A stretch of 49,462 bases of DNA from an uncultured bacterium. Lineage in GTDB: Bacteria > Actinomycetota > Coriobacteriia > Coriobacteriales > Coriobacteriaceae. Below are positions 9,167-17,392 of this stretch, in pieces. The stretch is from positions 1-49,462 of the forward strand of contig CAJMRN010000004.1 of assembly GCA_905215815.1 (NCBI GenBank). The letters run 5' to 3'. The notes below the pieces were generated by a model. It was given only the letters and a program-made list of their open reading frames with translations, was not told the origin of the DNA and made no database searches. A program made the position numbers and the translations under genes. Numbering within the stretch: the first letter of the stretch is position 1; each line of letters starts with the position of its first letter.

Positions 9167-9751
9167 TTACAGCGCCAAAATCCCCAGATGCTCAAGCAAG
9201 ATCTTAAGCCCGATGAGGATGAGCACGACGCCACCCACGATGGTGGCGGGTTTTTCGTAGCGCGCGCCAAAGGTGTGGCCGATCGCTACGCCGGCGACGG
9301 AGAAGATAAACGTTGTGACGCCGATAAGCGATACAGCGGGAACGATATCGACCGAGAGCGCGGCAAACGAGATGCCCACGGCGAGCGCGTCAATCGAGGT
9401 GGCGATGGCAAGGATTAGGTACTCGCCCAGGTCGATCTTTTCGGCATCCTTGCCGTCGCCTTCATCCTCATCCTCGTCTTCGGTAAAGGCTTCCCACAGC
9501 ATCTTGCCGCCGATAAAGGCCAAAAGGATAAAGGCAATCCAATGGTCGATGGGTCCGATGATGCCCATGAATTGACTGCCGAGTGCCCAACCGATCACGG
9601 GCATGCCGGCCTGAAACCCGCCAAAGAACAGACCGAGCACCACGGTGACTTTAAGGTTGATCTTTTTCATGCCAAGACCCTTGCAGATGGAAACGGCAAA
9701 GGCGTCCATCGAAAGGCCAACGGCGAGCAACATGAGCTCTGCGAGTCCCAT
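9167..9751 (-). CDS. mntP: Manganese efflux pump MntP
   Basis: MntP exports excess Mn2+ across the cytoplasmic membrane. The protein has 194 residues and six hydrophobic helices, with the two-fold repeat typical of the family. Each half carries the conserved Asp motif: GLSMDAFAVSICKG near residue 12 and ATSIDALAVGISFA near residue 120. A highly acidic loop (EDEDEDEGDGKDAEK) joins the halves. I chose the ATG at 9751, preceded by GAGGGAG; the frame remains open upstream only through the riboswitch. Control by a yybP-ykoY manganese riboswitch immediately upstream supports the assignment. It is transcribed alone and ends at a hairpin before hipB. Confidence 0.92.
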   Translation of the reverse strand: MGLAELMLLAVGLSMDAFAVSICKGLGMKKINLKVTVVLGLFFGGFQAGMPVIGWALGSQFMGIIGPIDHWIAFILLAFIGGKMLWEAFTEDEDEDEGDGKDAEKIDLGEYLILAIATSIDALAVGISFAALSVDIVPAVSLIGVTTFIFSVAGVAIGHTFGARYEKPATIVGGVVLILIGLKILLEHLGILAL

Positions 9752-9804
9752 AGTCTGGCTCCCTCTTTGCGGGCGAACCCGCGTGTACCTCTTGGGAGAG
9801 TAAC

Positions 9805-9848
9805 AAAAAAGACCCGTGGCGTACGCGTTGCGCGCACAGCCACGAGTC
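9805..9848 (-). terminator. Expression-platform terminator of the mntP riboswitch
   Basis: On the minus strand GACTCGTGGC and GCCACGGGTC form a 10-bp stem (one G-T pair) with further pairing inside, followed by TTTTTT. Its 5' arm shares the last bases of the aptamer, so ligand binding and termination can exclude each other. Confidence 0.75.
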
Positions 9849-9940
9849 TCGTTCATTAAGGCAAGCCAGGCCGCATCGGCCAGTGTGTTGACTTGCCGCG
9901 CCACCGGAGGCGAACCCGATCACGCGACTACTCCCTCATT
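9844..9940 (-). ncRNA. yybP-ykoY manganese riboswitch aptamer
   Basis: Reading the minus strand towards mntP, the hallmarks of this class appear in order: GAGGGAGTAG, a variable hairpin, CAAGTCAACACACTGG, the paired CCTGGCTTGCC and the closing ACGAGACT. Known members sense Mn2+ and control exporters such as mntP. Downstream is a terminator sharing its 3' edge, so it should be a transcriptional ON switch. Position, conserved loops and target gene agree; a covariance-model search would settle the ends. Confidence 0.8.
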
Positions 9941-10098
9941 TATGCGAATCCCGATGCTACCACATAAGCAGCTCATTTGGATTGGGGCTCTCAGCTGTGT
10001 TCGCTCATTCTGTAAGCATCGGATTTTGCGGGCGTCACAGGGGCAAACCGTGAGAAACTTATTGACGTTTATGGAGCGTATACGATGGGAGCGATGCC

Positions 10099-11166
10099 TT
10101 GGATAAGAACGAGCTGCAAAAGCGTATGGAACAGGCCATCCGCCTGACGGCACCTGGTCAGCCGATCCGCACCGCCCTCGACATGATCATTGCCGGTCAC
10201 CTGGGTGCTCTTATCTGCGTCGGCGACACTGAAAACGTGCTCGCCGCCGGTAACGACGGCTTCCCGCTCAACATTTCGTTCACCTCGAACCGTCTGTTCG
10301 AGCTCTCCAAGATGGATGGCGCCATCGTCATCGACGGCGACCTCACCCAGATCCTGCGCGCCAACTTCCACCTCAATCCCGATCCCTCGCTTGCCACGAG
10401 CGAGACGGGCATGCGTCACCGCACCGCCGCTCGCATGTCGGTGCTCACCGATGCCATCGTGATCTCGGTCTCGGCCCGTCGTGCCGTCGTCAACGTGTAC
10501 GTTCACGGCAAGAGCTACGAGATCCAGCCCGTCACCACTATCATGAGCTCGGTCAACCAGCTCGTCGCCACGCTCCAGACCACCCGTCAGTCGCTCGATC
10601 GCTCCCTGCTGCGCCTGACGGCCCTCGAGCTCGACGACTACGTTACGCTCGCCGACATTACCGGTATTTTCTCGAGCTTTGAGATCATGCAGCAGGCAAA
10701 GACCGAGCTTAAGGATTGCATCGTCAAGCTGGGCAACCAGGGCAAGCTCGTGCAGATGCAGCTCGAACAACTCGCCGGCTCCAGCATGGATACCGAGTAC
10801 GACCTGATGATTCGCGACTATGCGAGCGATTCCTCCGAGGCAAACGCCGAGAAGATTCGCGCCGAGCTTGCTCGCATGACGCCTAAGGACCTGTCCGACC
10901 CACAGCATGTGGCGGCGGTTCTGGGTTACGACGACCTGGACGAGGACTCTGTCATGACGCCGCTGGGCCTGCGCACGCTTTCGCGCGTGTCCGTCGTGCG
11001 CGACGGCGTGGCCGAGAAAATCGTCGACGAGTACGGCTCGCTGCAGGAGCTCATGGACGACATCAGCGAGGATCCGGAGCGCCTGGGCGACTTTGGCGTC
11101 AACAACCCTGCTATTCTTGCGGACTCGCTGTACCGCATGAAGGGCACCAAACAGGGGAACGCATAA
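10099..11166 (+). CDS. disA: DNA integrity scanning protein DisA (diadenylate cyclase)
   Basis: DisA makes cyclic di-AMP from two ATP and slows when it meets branched DNA. The 355-residue product has an N-terminal DAC domain (about 1-150) with the catalytic motifs DGAIVIDG (about residue 74) and RHRTAARMS (about 108). A helical linker follows, then a C-terminal HhH DNA-binding region with QELMDDISEDPERLGDFGVN. The start appears to be TTG at 10099, preceded by GGGAG; nearby ATG codons at 10085 and 10094 are out of frame. The stop overlaps the ispD start (TAATG), so it heads a disA-ispD-ispF-cysS run. Confidence 0.93.
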   Translation: MDKNELQKRMEQAIRLTAPGQPIRTALDMIIAGHLGALICVGDTENVLAAGNDGFPLNISFTSNRLFELSKMDGAIVIDGDLTQILRANFHLNPDPSLATSETGMRHRTAARMSVLTDAIVISVSARRAVVNVYVHGKSYEIQPVTTIMSSVNQLVATLQTTRQSLDRSLLRLTALELDDYVTLADITGIFSSFEIMQQAKTELKDCIVKLGNQGKLVQMQLEQLAGSSMDTEYDLMIRDYASDSSEANAEKIRAELARMTPKDLSDPQHVAAVLGYDDLDEDSVMTPLGLRTLSRVSVVRDGVAEKIVDEYGSLQELMDDISEDPERLGDFGVNNPAILADSLYRMKGTKQGNA

Positions 11167-11894
11167 TGGCGCCCGTATGCGCCGTGGTCGTTGCCGGCGG
11201 CAGCGGCCAGCGCTTTGGAAATCCCGGTGGCAAGCAGCTCGTTAACGTGGCGGGCCGTCCGCTTATGAGCTGGTCCATCCGCGCGTTCGATCGGAGCGAT
11301 AAGGTCGGCCACATCGTCGTGGTTTGCCCTGCCGAGCGTCGGGCCGAGATGCGCCGCCTGGCCATCGACCCGTTTGACTATGACACGCCCATCAGCTTTG
11401 CCGATGCCGGCGATATCCGCCAGGATTCCACCCGTGCCGGCGTGCATGCGGTTCCGGCGGGCTTTGAATACGTTGCCATTCACGATGGTGCTCGTCCGCT
11501 CATTACGACCGAGGCCATCGACCACGCGATCGACGTGCTTGTGGGCGACCGCGCCCTCGACGGTGTCGTGTGCGGTCAGCCCGCGATCGACACGCTCAAG
11601 ATCGTCGATGGCGACAACATCGTCGAGACGCCGCCGCGCGAGCTGTACTGGGCTGCGCAGACGCCGCAGATCTTTAGCGTCGATGCTATGAAGCGCGCCC
11701 ACGCTGCAGCCATTGCCGAGGGCTTTATCGGCACCGATGATTCGTCGCTGGTCGAGCGCATGGGCGGGCGCGTCCGCTGTGTCCAGAGCCCGCGCGATAA
11801 CCTTAAGGTGACGGTGCCCGAGGACCTGCGTCCCGTAACCGCGATTCTGCTCGGTCGCATGGCCGAGGGAGAGGACCTTCCCCATGTTCAGTAA
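11166..11894 (+). CDS. ispD: 2-C-methyl-D-erythritol 4-phosphate cytidylyltransferase
   Basis: IspD joins CTP and MEP to form CDP-methylerythritol in the non-mevalonate isoprenoid pathway. It has 242 residues. The nucleotide-binding N-terminus VVAGGSGQRFGNPGGKQ is clear, as are the HDGARPLIT motif near residue 103 and the C-terminal TDDSSLVE...LKVT..EDL pattern. It overlaps disA by 1 base and ispF by 11 bases, so the three are probably translationally coupled. The product feeds, through IspE encoded elsewhere, into IspF encoded next. Confidence 0.94.
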   Translation: MAPVCAVVVAGGSGQRFGNPGGKQLVNVAGRPLMSWSIRAFDRSDKVGHIVVVCPAERRAEMRRLAIDPFDYDTPISFADAGDIRQDSTRAGVHAVPAGFEYVAIHDGARPLITTEAIDHAIDVLVGDRALDGVVCGQPAIDTLKIVDGDNIVETPPRELYWAAQTPQIFSVDAMKRAHAAAIAEGFIGTDDSSLVERMGGRVRCVQSPRDNLKVTVPEDLRPVTAILLGRMAEGEDLPHVQ

Positions 11895-12378
11895 CCTGCG
11901 CATTGGCCATGGCTACGACGTTCACCGTCTGGTGGAGGGGCGTCGATGTATCATCGGCGGGGTCGACATTCCCTACGAGCGCGGCCTGCTGGGCCACTCG
12001 GATGCCGATGTGCTCGCGCACGCCTTGGCCGACGCCATTCTGGGCGCCTGCCGCGGGGGAGACATCGGCAAGCTATTCCCCGATACCGACCCCGCCTATG
12101 AGGGTGCCGATTCGATGGTGCTGCTCGCTCGCGTGATGGACTATGCGCGCGAGCTGGGCTTCGAGTTTGTCGATGCCGATTGCACCATTGCCTGCCAGCA
12201 GCCTAAGATCACCCCGCACCGCGATGCCATGCGCGCCAACCTTGCCCATGCCCTGGGTGTTGACGTCGAAAACGTGGGCGTCGCCGCCACTACGACCGAA
12301 AAGCTCGGTTGGGAAGGCCAGGGCGAGGGAATCGGCGCCTGGGCCGTCTGCCTGCTACAGAAAACCGTTAAGGAGTAA
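11884..12378 (+). CDS. ispF: 2-C-methyl-D-erythritol 2,4-cyclodiphosphate synthase
   Basis: IspF closes CDP-ME 2-phosphate to MEcPP with release of CMP; it acts as a trimer with Zn2+ at the interfaces. The protein has 164 residues, the normal size. The signature RIGHGYDVHRL near residue 6 supplies Asp and His zinc ligands. GHSDADVLAHALADAILGA near residue 37 supplies the other His. The C-terminus has the family motif around TTTEKLGWEGQGEGI. It overlaps ispD, and cysS starts 3 bases after it. Confidence 0.95.
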   Translation: MFSNLRIGHGYDVHRLVEGRRCIIGGVDIPYERGLLGHSDADVLAHALADAILGACRGGDIGKLFPDTDPAYEGADSMVLLARVMDYARELGFEFVDADCTIACQQPKITPHRDAMRANLAHALGVDVENVGVAATTTEKLGWEGQGEGIGAWAVCLLQKTVKE

Positions 12379-12381
12379 CGA

Positions 12382-13848
12382 ATGCGTATCTACAACAGCG
12401 CTACCCATAAAAAGGAAGAGTTCCAGCCCATCGAGTCCGGAAAGGTCCGCATGTACGTGTGCGGCCCCACGGTCTACGACAACATCCACATCGGCAACGC
12501 CCGCACGTTCATCAGCTTTGACGTGATTCGTCGCTGGCTCATCGCGAGCGGCTACGAGGTCACATTCGCCCAGAACCTCACCGATGTCGATGACAAGATC
12601 ATCAAGCGCGCCAACGAGCAGGGCCGTACCGCCGCCGAGGTTGCGACGGAGTTCTCTGACAAGTTTATCGGCGTTATGCGCGCCGCCAACGTGCTCGATC
12701 CCGATGTGCGTCCTCGCGCCACCAAGGAGATCGGCCCCATGATCGCCATGATCAAGACGCTCATCGAGCAGGGCCATGCCTATGCCGCCGATAACGGCGA
12801 CGTGTACTTTGCCGTGCGCAGCGATCCCAACTACGGCCAAGTCTCGGGCCGCAACATCGACGACCTTATGGTGGGTGCGCGCATCGAGGAGAACGAGGAC
12901 AAGAACGACCCGCTCGACTTTGCCCTGTGGAAGGCCGCCAAGCCCGGCGAGCCCAGCTGGCCGAGCCCCTGGGGCGAGGGCCGTCCCGGTTGGCACACCG
13001 AGTGCGCCGCCATGGTACACCGCTACCTGGGCACTCCGATTGACATTCATGGCGGCGGCTCCGACCTTGCCTTCCCGCATCACGAGAACGAGTGCGCCCA
13101 GGCCACCTGCGCCTGGCACCAGGGTTTCTCCAACACCTGGATGCACACGGGCATGCTGCTGGTCGACGGCGAGAAGATGTCCAAGTCGCTCGGCAACTTC
13201 TTTACGCTGGCCGAGGTCCTCGAGCAGCACTCTGCCGCGGCCCTGCGTCTGCTGATGTTGCAGACGAGCTATCGCTCGCCGCTCGACTTTTCTTGGGAGC
13301 GCCTGGAGGGTGCCGAGAACTCGCTCACGCGTATCGCCGGTACGGTCGAGAACCTGCGCTGGGCCGCGAACCATGCGACGGCCGATGCCGATGAGGCAGC
13401 ATCCAAGGCGTTTGCCGCCAAGGCCGCCGAGACCCGTGCCGCCTTTAAGGAGTGCATGGACGACGACTTTAACTCCGCCGGTGCCATGGGTGCTGTCTTT
13501 GGCTTTGTGACCGAGTGCAACCAGTACCTGGAGCAGGCGGGCGATGCTGCCGACAAGGCCGCAGGCCTGGCTGCCGCCGATACGCTGGCCGAGCTGCTCG
13601 ATACGTTTGGCGTCGAGCTTCCCGAGCCCAAGGTCGAGCTGCCGCTGGGCCTGCTGGGCGTTGCCGCCGGCCTGGTTGCCTACACGGGTGACGACGTGGA
13701 CGAGGCTGCTGCCAAGATTCTCGAGGCCCGCGCCGAGGCCCGTGCCGCCAAGAACTGGGATCTGGCAGATGCCATCCGCGACCAGCTCAAGGACCTGGGC
13801 CTGACGATTGAAGATACCGCCGCCGGCACTCGTATCAAATCTCTCTAA
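12382..13848 (+). CDS. cysS: Cysteinyl-tRNA synthetase
   Basis: CysS charges tRNA-Cys with cysteine. The 488-residue class I enzyme shows the zinc Cys in YVCGPTVYD (about residue 29), the HIGH-type motif HIGNART (about 37), the further zinc ligands in HTECAAM and HHENECAQ, and KMSKS near residue 265. It then has the DALR and C-terminal anticodon regions. The start at 12382 follows AAGGAG and is separated from ispF by 3 bases. I found no T-box leader, and the gene appears to be the end of the disA operon. Confidence 0.96.
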   Translation: MRIYNSATHKKEEFQPIESGKVRMYVCGPTVYDNIHIGNARTFISFDVIRRWLIASGYEVTFAQNLTDVDDKIIKRANEQGRTAAEVATEFSDKFIGVMRAANVLDPDVRPRATKEIGPMIAMIKTLIEQGHAYAADNGDVYFAVRSDPNYGQVSGRNIDDLMVGARIEENEDKNDPLDFALWKAAKPGEPSWPSPWGEGRPGWHTECAAMVHRYLGTPIDIHGGGSDLAFPHHENECAQATCAWHQGFSNTWMHTGMLLVDGEKMSKSLGNFFTLAEVLEQHSAAALRLLMLQTSYRSPLDFSWERLEGAENSLTRIAGTVENLRWAANHATADADEAASKAFAAKAAETRAAFKECMDDDFNSAGAMGAVFGFVTECNQYLEQAGDAADKAAGLAAADTLAELLDTFGVELPEPKVELPLGLLGVAAGLVAYTGDDVDEAAAKILEARAEARAAKNWDLADAIRDQLKDLGLTIEDTAAGTRIKSL

Positions 13849-13854
13849 TCCCCG

Positions 13855-13956
13855 CGGGTTTCCCAAGCACCCGACCTTGCCGTTCAAACCGTCGCTCGCG
13901 TACTCAAGTACGCGTCGCTCCTCTTTCACGGCAATCTCGGGCACTTGGAAAACCCG
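13855..13956. repeat. 102-bp imperfect palindromic element after cysS
   Basis: Two outer arms of about 29 nt (left beginning CGGGTTTCCCAAG, right ending CTTGGAAAACCCG) pair with a few mismatches. Inside is a second near-palindrome centred on CGCGTACTCAAGTACGCG. The whole stretch can fold into one long hairpin. It has no T-run and no coding potential, and it resembles an intergenic repeat element rather than a plain terminator. Confidence 0.65.
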
Positions 13957-13960
13957 TACC

Positions 13961-13999
13961 GACCGCCCGAATTAATATTCATGGGCGGTCGTTTATTTT
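13961..13999 (+). terminator. Terminator between cysS and rlmB
   Basis: GACCGCCCG pairs with GGGCGGTC around an AT-rich loop and is followed by GTTTATTTTG. It ends 36 bp before the rlmB start codon and probably ends the disA-cysS transcript. Confidence 0.65.
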
Positions 14000-14034
14000 G
14001 TTTCGTTTGATAGTTGTATTTAGGAGGTCACTTT

Positions 14035-14949
14035 ATGGCCGACAATCGCAAGCGTGCGCCTCGTGGCGGCAAGCAGGCTGCTTCTGGCTCGCGTCCGATT
14101 CGCCGCAATGACCGCGCTGCCGCTCCCAAGGGCCAGCGCGATCGCACCCAGGCCGCACGTCCGCAGCGCGATCGCAACCGCGACGCTGTCCAGGCTCCCA
14201 AGGGCGAGTTTATCGAAGGTCGTCGTGCAGCCGCCGAGGCGCTGCGCACTGGTTTTCCCATCAAGTGCGCGCTCATTGCCGAGGGCGGGGAGCGCGATGC
14301 CGCCTTGTCGCGCCTGGTCGACGACCTCAACGCCGTGGGTGTCCGCATTAAGTATGTGCCGCGCGCGCAGCTCGACGCACTGTCGAGCCACGGCGCTCAC
14401 CAGGGCATCGCGCTCGAGGTTGGCAACTTCCCCTATGCCGATGTCGCCGATATTCTCGACCGCGCAGGCGAGGGCCCGGCACTTGTCGTGGTGCTCGACC
14501 ACGTGACTGACGACGGCAACTTTGGCGCCATCGTGCGCTCCGCCGAGGTTGTGGGCGCGGCGGGCGTCGTCATTGCCAATAAGCGTGCCGCCGGCGTGAC
14601 CGTGGGCAGCTATAAGACCTCAGCCGGTGCCGTCATGCATCTGCCTATCGCGCAGGTTCCCAATATCGCCCGTGCGCTCGACGATTTTAAGGCCGCTGGT
14701 TTTTGGGTGGGCGGTGCTTCCGAGCACGCCGAAGGCAGTTGCTGGGATGCTCCTTTCGAGGGCCGCGTGGCGCTCGTCATGGGCTCCGAGGGCGACGGCA
14801 TCTCGCGTCTGGTGCTCGAGAAATGCGACTTTTTGACCAAGCTTCCCCAGCGCGGTATGACCGAGAGCCTCAATGTTGCCCAGGCGACCACGGCGCTGTG
14901 CTTTGAGTGGCTGCGCCGCAACGCCGGCGAGCTGATGGGGGAGGAGTAG
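14035..14949 (+). CDS. rlmB: 23S rRNA (guanosine-2'-O-)-methyltransferase RlmB (TrmH/SpoU family)
   Basis: RlmB methylates the 2'-O of a guanosine in 23S rRNA using S-adenosylmethionine. The 304-residue protein begins with a basic, low-complexity tail of about 55 residues (Arg, Lys, Ala, Gln). Next comes a SpoU substrate-binding domain starting at FIEGRRAAAEAL. The SPOUT knot region has LDHVTDDGNFGAIVRSAEV (motif 1), VMGSEGDGISRL (motif 2) and GMTESLNVAQATTALCFEW (motif 3). The ATG at 14035 follows TAGGAGGT. The yacP-like gene follows 3 bases downstream. The basic N-tail may contact rRNA; that part is inference. Confidence 0.92.
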   Translation: MADNRKRAPRGGKQAASGSRPIRRNDRAAAPKGQRDRTQAARPQRDRNRDAVQAPKGEFIEGRRAAAEALRTGFPIKCALIAEGGERDAALSRLVDDLNAVGVRIKYVPRAQLDALSSHGAHQGIALEVGNFPYADVADILDRAGEGPALVVVLDHVTDDGNFGAIVRSAEVVGAAGVVIANKRAAGVTVGSYKTSAGAVMHLPIAQVPNIARALDDFKAAGFWVGGASEHAEGSCWDAPFEGRVALVMGSEGDGISRLVLEKCDFLTKLPQRGMTESLNVAQATTALCFEWLRRNAGELMGEE

Positions 14950-14952
14950 CGC

Positions 14953-15630
14953 ATGTCCAAAAAGAACCGTGCCAAGTCCAAGGCCAAGCGCTTTGGCGAG
15001 GGCTCGGCCAAGCCGATTGTTTCGGCCGCGACCTATGGCGTGGGCGGCAATGCGTTTGCGCAGGCTATCGCCGACCCAGTCTCGACGGTGCACTCCAACA
15101 AGCCCGAGCTGCTGGTGGTCGACGGTTACAACGTGATCCACTGCACGCCGCGCTACGAAAAGCTCGTGTACGACCATTCCGACGATCCGTATTCCAGCGA
15201 CGTTCACGATATGGCGCGCACGGCGCTCATTAATGACGTAGCTGCGTTTGCCCAGGGCCGCTACGAGGCCGTGATCGTATTTGACGGCGCGGGCAATATC
15301 TCCAGCGAGCGCCCCAACCTACCGGCCCGCGGTGTGCGCATTGAGTTTTCGCCGACGGGTGTTTCGGCCGATACCGTGGTGCAGAAGCTCTGCATCGAGG
15401 CGCGCGAGGAAGGCCGCGCGTGTTCTGTAGTGTCGAGCGACGGCACGATCCAGGCCGTCGTCATGGGCAAGGGCGTTACGCGCATCTCGAGCCGTATGCT
15501 GGTGGACGAGATCAAACAGATCGACAACGACGTGCACGAGGCCGAGGAAGCTCCACAAATCAAGATGACTCTGGGCAGTCGCCTGAGCCCCGATGCCCTG
15601 GCCAAGCTCAAGGCCCTGCGCGGGAGGTAG
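14953..15630 (+). CDS. YacP-like NYN-domain ribonuclease
   Basis: The 225-residue product has a basic N-terminus and then a NYN (PIN-like) domain: LLVVDGYNVIHC near residue 55, VIVFDGAGN near 103 and VVSSDGTIQAVVMGKGV near 160, with conserved acidic residues. The Bacillus homologue YacP (Rae1) is a ribosome-associated endoribonuclease, and there too it follows rlmB. Here the gene begins 3 bases after rlmB with GGGGAGGAG overlapping the rlmB stop, so the two form an operon. Function is inferred from family and context. Confidence 0.85.
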   Translation: MSKKNRAKSKAKRFGEGSAKPIVSAATYGVGGNAFAQAIADPVSTVHSNKPELLVVDGYNVIHCTPRYEKLVYDHSDDPYSSDVHDMARTALINDVAAFAQGRYEAVIVFDGAGNISSERPNLPARGVRIEFSPTGVSADTVVQKLCIEAREEGRACSVVSSDGTIQAVVMGKGVTRISSRMLVDEIKQIDNDVHEAEEAPQIKMTLGSRLSPDALAKLKALRGR

Positions 15631-15657
15631 GGAAGTTGGCGGGGCAATGCTGCCTCG

Positions 15658-16998
15658 CTAACTCCATTCAGCGATGTCGATCATTCTTTCGAGGCGCCAC
15701 GTTAGCGCCTCTTTTAGATATGGCAGCCTTGCCGTGAGCGCGTCGTTTCTGGAAAGAATCTCGATTGCCTCGTCAACGAAGCCTTCGAGTTTGTCGCAGT
15801 CAAACCAGCCCATGTCCTCGACGAGCAACATTTGTTTGGCGGGGCTTGAATGAAATTGTGCGCTGGTAAAACTGTGCTCTCCCGCCCTAAGCTCCTCTAG
15901 TGATATGTTGCACCAGAGCGATGAGCCCGAATCGAAGATGGGGGCAGGTCTGCAAGCTTGCGTGTTTACGTTTCGCACGAGGCCGAAGTTGCGCCAATGA
16001 CGATCGTAGTTGGCAATGATGTCGTCACATACGATCATGCGGTCAAGGGCATCCTTGACGCCTGTCACCCCGAGCTCCTCGCAGTTTGCTACATATCGCT
16101 CGTAGTCGGTTAGCCGTTCATCTGCGTTTGCGTACTGGTTTACATAGAACGCAGGGACATACTCTTCTTCATCAGTTAAGAAGACATCGCATGTGCTCAG
16201 GGCGGAAGTGCCCGTGCCCTCGAGCGAGTAAGGCACATAATCGCAGGCGTTTAGGATGCGACGGTGGAGCGCGGTCGCCACCAGCTCGTTATAAGGTTCC
16301 TGGTCCAGGTGCGCTCCTGCCTTATGCAGAATTCGACGTTCGCCCTCGCACGTCCAGTACTTTTGAAGATTGCCGTCCGAGGTGTTATCGGGCTTTGCGG
16401 CAGCCGCTTTTCCCTCTGGGGCAAAGGGTGCAATGGACAGCGAGACGTCATCAAAGGCGTTATTGAAGAAGTTGATATCCTCCCAGGTGAGACCGGAACC
16501 TTGGGGCCTAATCCAATACTGGTCGGATAAGGAGAGGCCGAGATTTCGCTGGACGAGTTCATCGGGAACATCGACTGCGGCTTCTGCAAGCAGGGAGGCT
16601 AGCCCAATGCGTGCGAGCGGGATACCGCGGCCGCGCCACCAGATGCGGAAGGAGTCTAGCGATATGGGGCTATTAGGGCCAAATACTCCAATAGGGGCGT
16701 GGGCGTAATCGATGTCGGCACCGATGTGGGTAAAGTCTTTTCGCGATGTACTGTAGACCAGCTGAGCGACTTCGTACGTGCGGTTCATGAGGGTGAACGC
16801 GATCTCGCTCTTACCGTGGCCGCGGCGGGGACGTCCCCCCGTTTTGGTCACAGAGCGGAGTCGCGTGTCGACGCTGTCTTTGTCGATGAGCCATACACCA
16901 GAAGCCTTGCGGGCCTCAAGTGCTCCGTTTTTTATGAGCTCCTGCACCCTGCGCGGAGTGATGCCGAGCAGCTCGGCGGCTTCTTTGGTAGTAAGCAT
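15658..16998 (-). CDS. HTH-HipA-like kinase fusion
   Basis: The 446-residue product starts with an excisionase/MerR-type helix-turn-helix (HTH_17; MLTTKEAAELLGITPRRVQE, then GVWLIDKDSVD). After a basic linker and a middle region unlike known domains, there is a HipA-type kinase C-terminal region. RILHKAG near residue 240 may hold the ATP Lys, EPYNELVATALHRR follows, NYDRHWRNFGLVRN near residue 340 has the catalytic Asp/Asn, and PIFDSGSSLW the metal Asp. No separate antitoxin gene is adjacent, so one chain may both bind DNA and act as kinase. I chose the start at 16998 because it gives a proper HTH. A perfect inverted repeat directly upstream suggests self-regulation. Substrate and toxicity are unknown. 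Confidence 0.72.
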   Translation of the reverse strand: MLTTKEAAELLGITPRRVQELIKNGALEARKASGVWLIDKDSVDTRLRSVTKTGGRPRRGHGKSEIAFTLMNRTYEVAQLVYSTSRKDFTHIGADIDYAHAPIGVFGPNSPISLDSFRIWWRGRGIPLARIGLASLLAEAAVDVPDELVQRNLGLSLSDQYWIRPQGSGLTWEDINFFNNAFDDVSLSIAPFAPEGKAAAAKPDNTSDGNLQKYWTCEGERRILHKAGAHLDQEPYNELVATALHRRILNACDYVPYSLEGTGTSALSTCDVFLTDEEEYVPAFYVNQYANADERLTDYERYVANCEELGVTGVKDALDRMIVCDDIIANYDRHWRNFGLVRNVNTQACRPAPIFDSGSSLWCNISLEELRAGEHSFTSAQFHSSPAKQMLLVEDMGWFDCDKLEGFVDEAIEILSRNDALTARLPYLKEALTWRLERMIDIAEWS

Positions 16999-17010
16999 CG
17001 CGAAACCCTT

Positions 17011-17077
17011 CGCCAGAACGAATAGTTTTATATATAGCAATTGTAATTAAAACTATTCGTTCTGGCGAATGGTTTTA
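17011..17077 (-). promoter_or_regulatory. Operator of the HTH-HipA gene: perfect 20-bp inverted repeat
   Basis: Arms at 17011-17030 and 17048-17067 are exact reverse complements (core CGAATAGTTTTA). They flank a 17-bp AT-rich spacer that reads CTATATATA on the minus strand, a likely -10. A third, direct copy of the half-site (CGAATGGTTTTA) lies at 17066-17077. The repeat ends 12 bp before the start codon, as expected for an autorepressor site. Confidence 0.75.
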
Positions 17078-17222
17078 AGATTGAGGGCGCACTGACAGAA
17101 ATGAACGGGCCTGGTACGCGTTGTTGCTGGATTTTGCATATTTGTATAACGCCGTGCGGCCTGTTGCGCCCCGTCCGCAATTCCTTTATTCTTAACTCGC
17201 TTCGCGTGAAAGCGCCAAGTGT

Positions 17223-17297
17223 GCCAGTGTGGCGCAACGGTAGCGCAACTGATTTGTAATCAGTGGGTTGCAGGTTCGATTCCTGTCACTGGCTCCA
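17223..17297 (+). tRNA. tRNA-Thr (anticodon TGT)
   Basis: The cloverleaf is complete: acceptor GCCAGTG/CACTGGC, anticodon stem ACTGA/TCAGT around TTTGTAA, T-arm GCAGGTTCGATTCCTGT, and an encoded CCA end. It reads ACA codons and, by wobble, other Thr codons. It is transcribed alone and ends at the hairpin just downstream. Confidence 0.95.
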
Positions 17298-17306
17298 TGA
17301 GAGTTT

Positions 17307-17343
17307 CGGGCTCTGTTTCCTTGTGGGACAGGGCCCGTTTCTA
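17307..17343 (+). terminator. Terminator of tRNA-Thr(TGT)
   Basis: CGGGCTCTGTTTCC and GGGACAGGGCCCG pair around TTGT, followed by TTTCTATTT, starting 10 bases after the tRNA. Confidence 0.75.
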
Positions 17344-17392
17344 TTTATGTCGATAAGTCAGCGTGTTTGGCGCCAACCAAGCTTCAGGTTTG

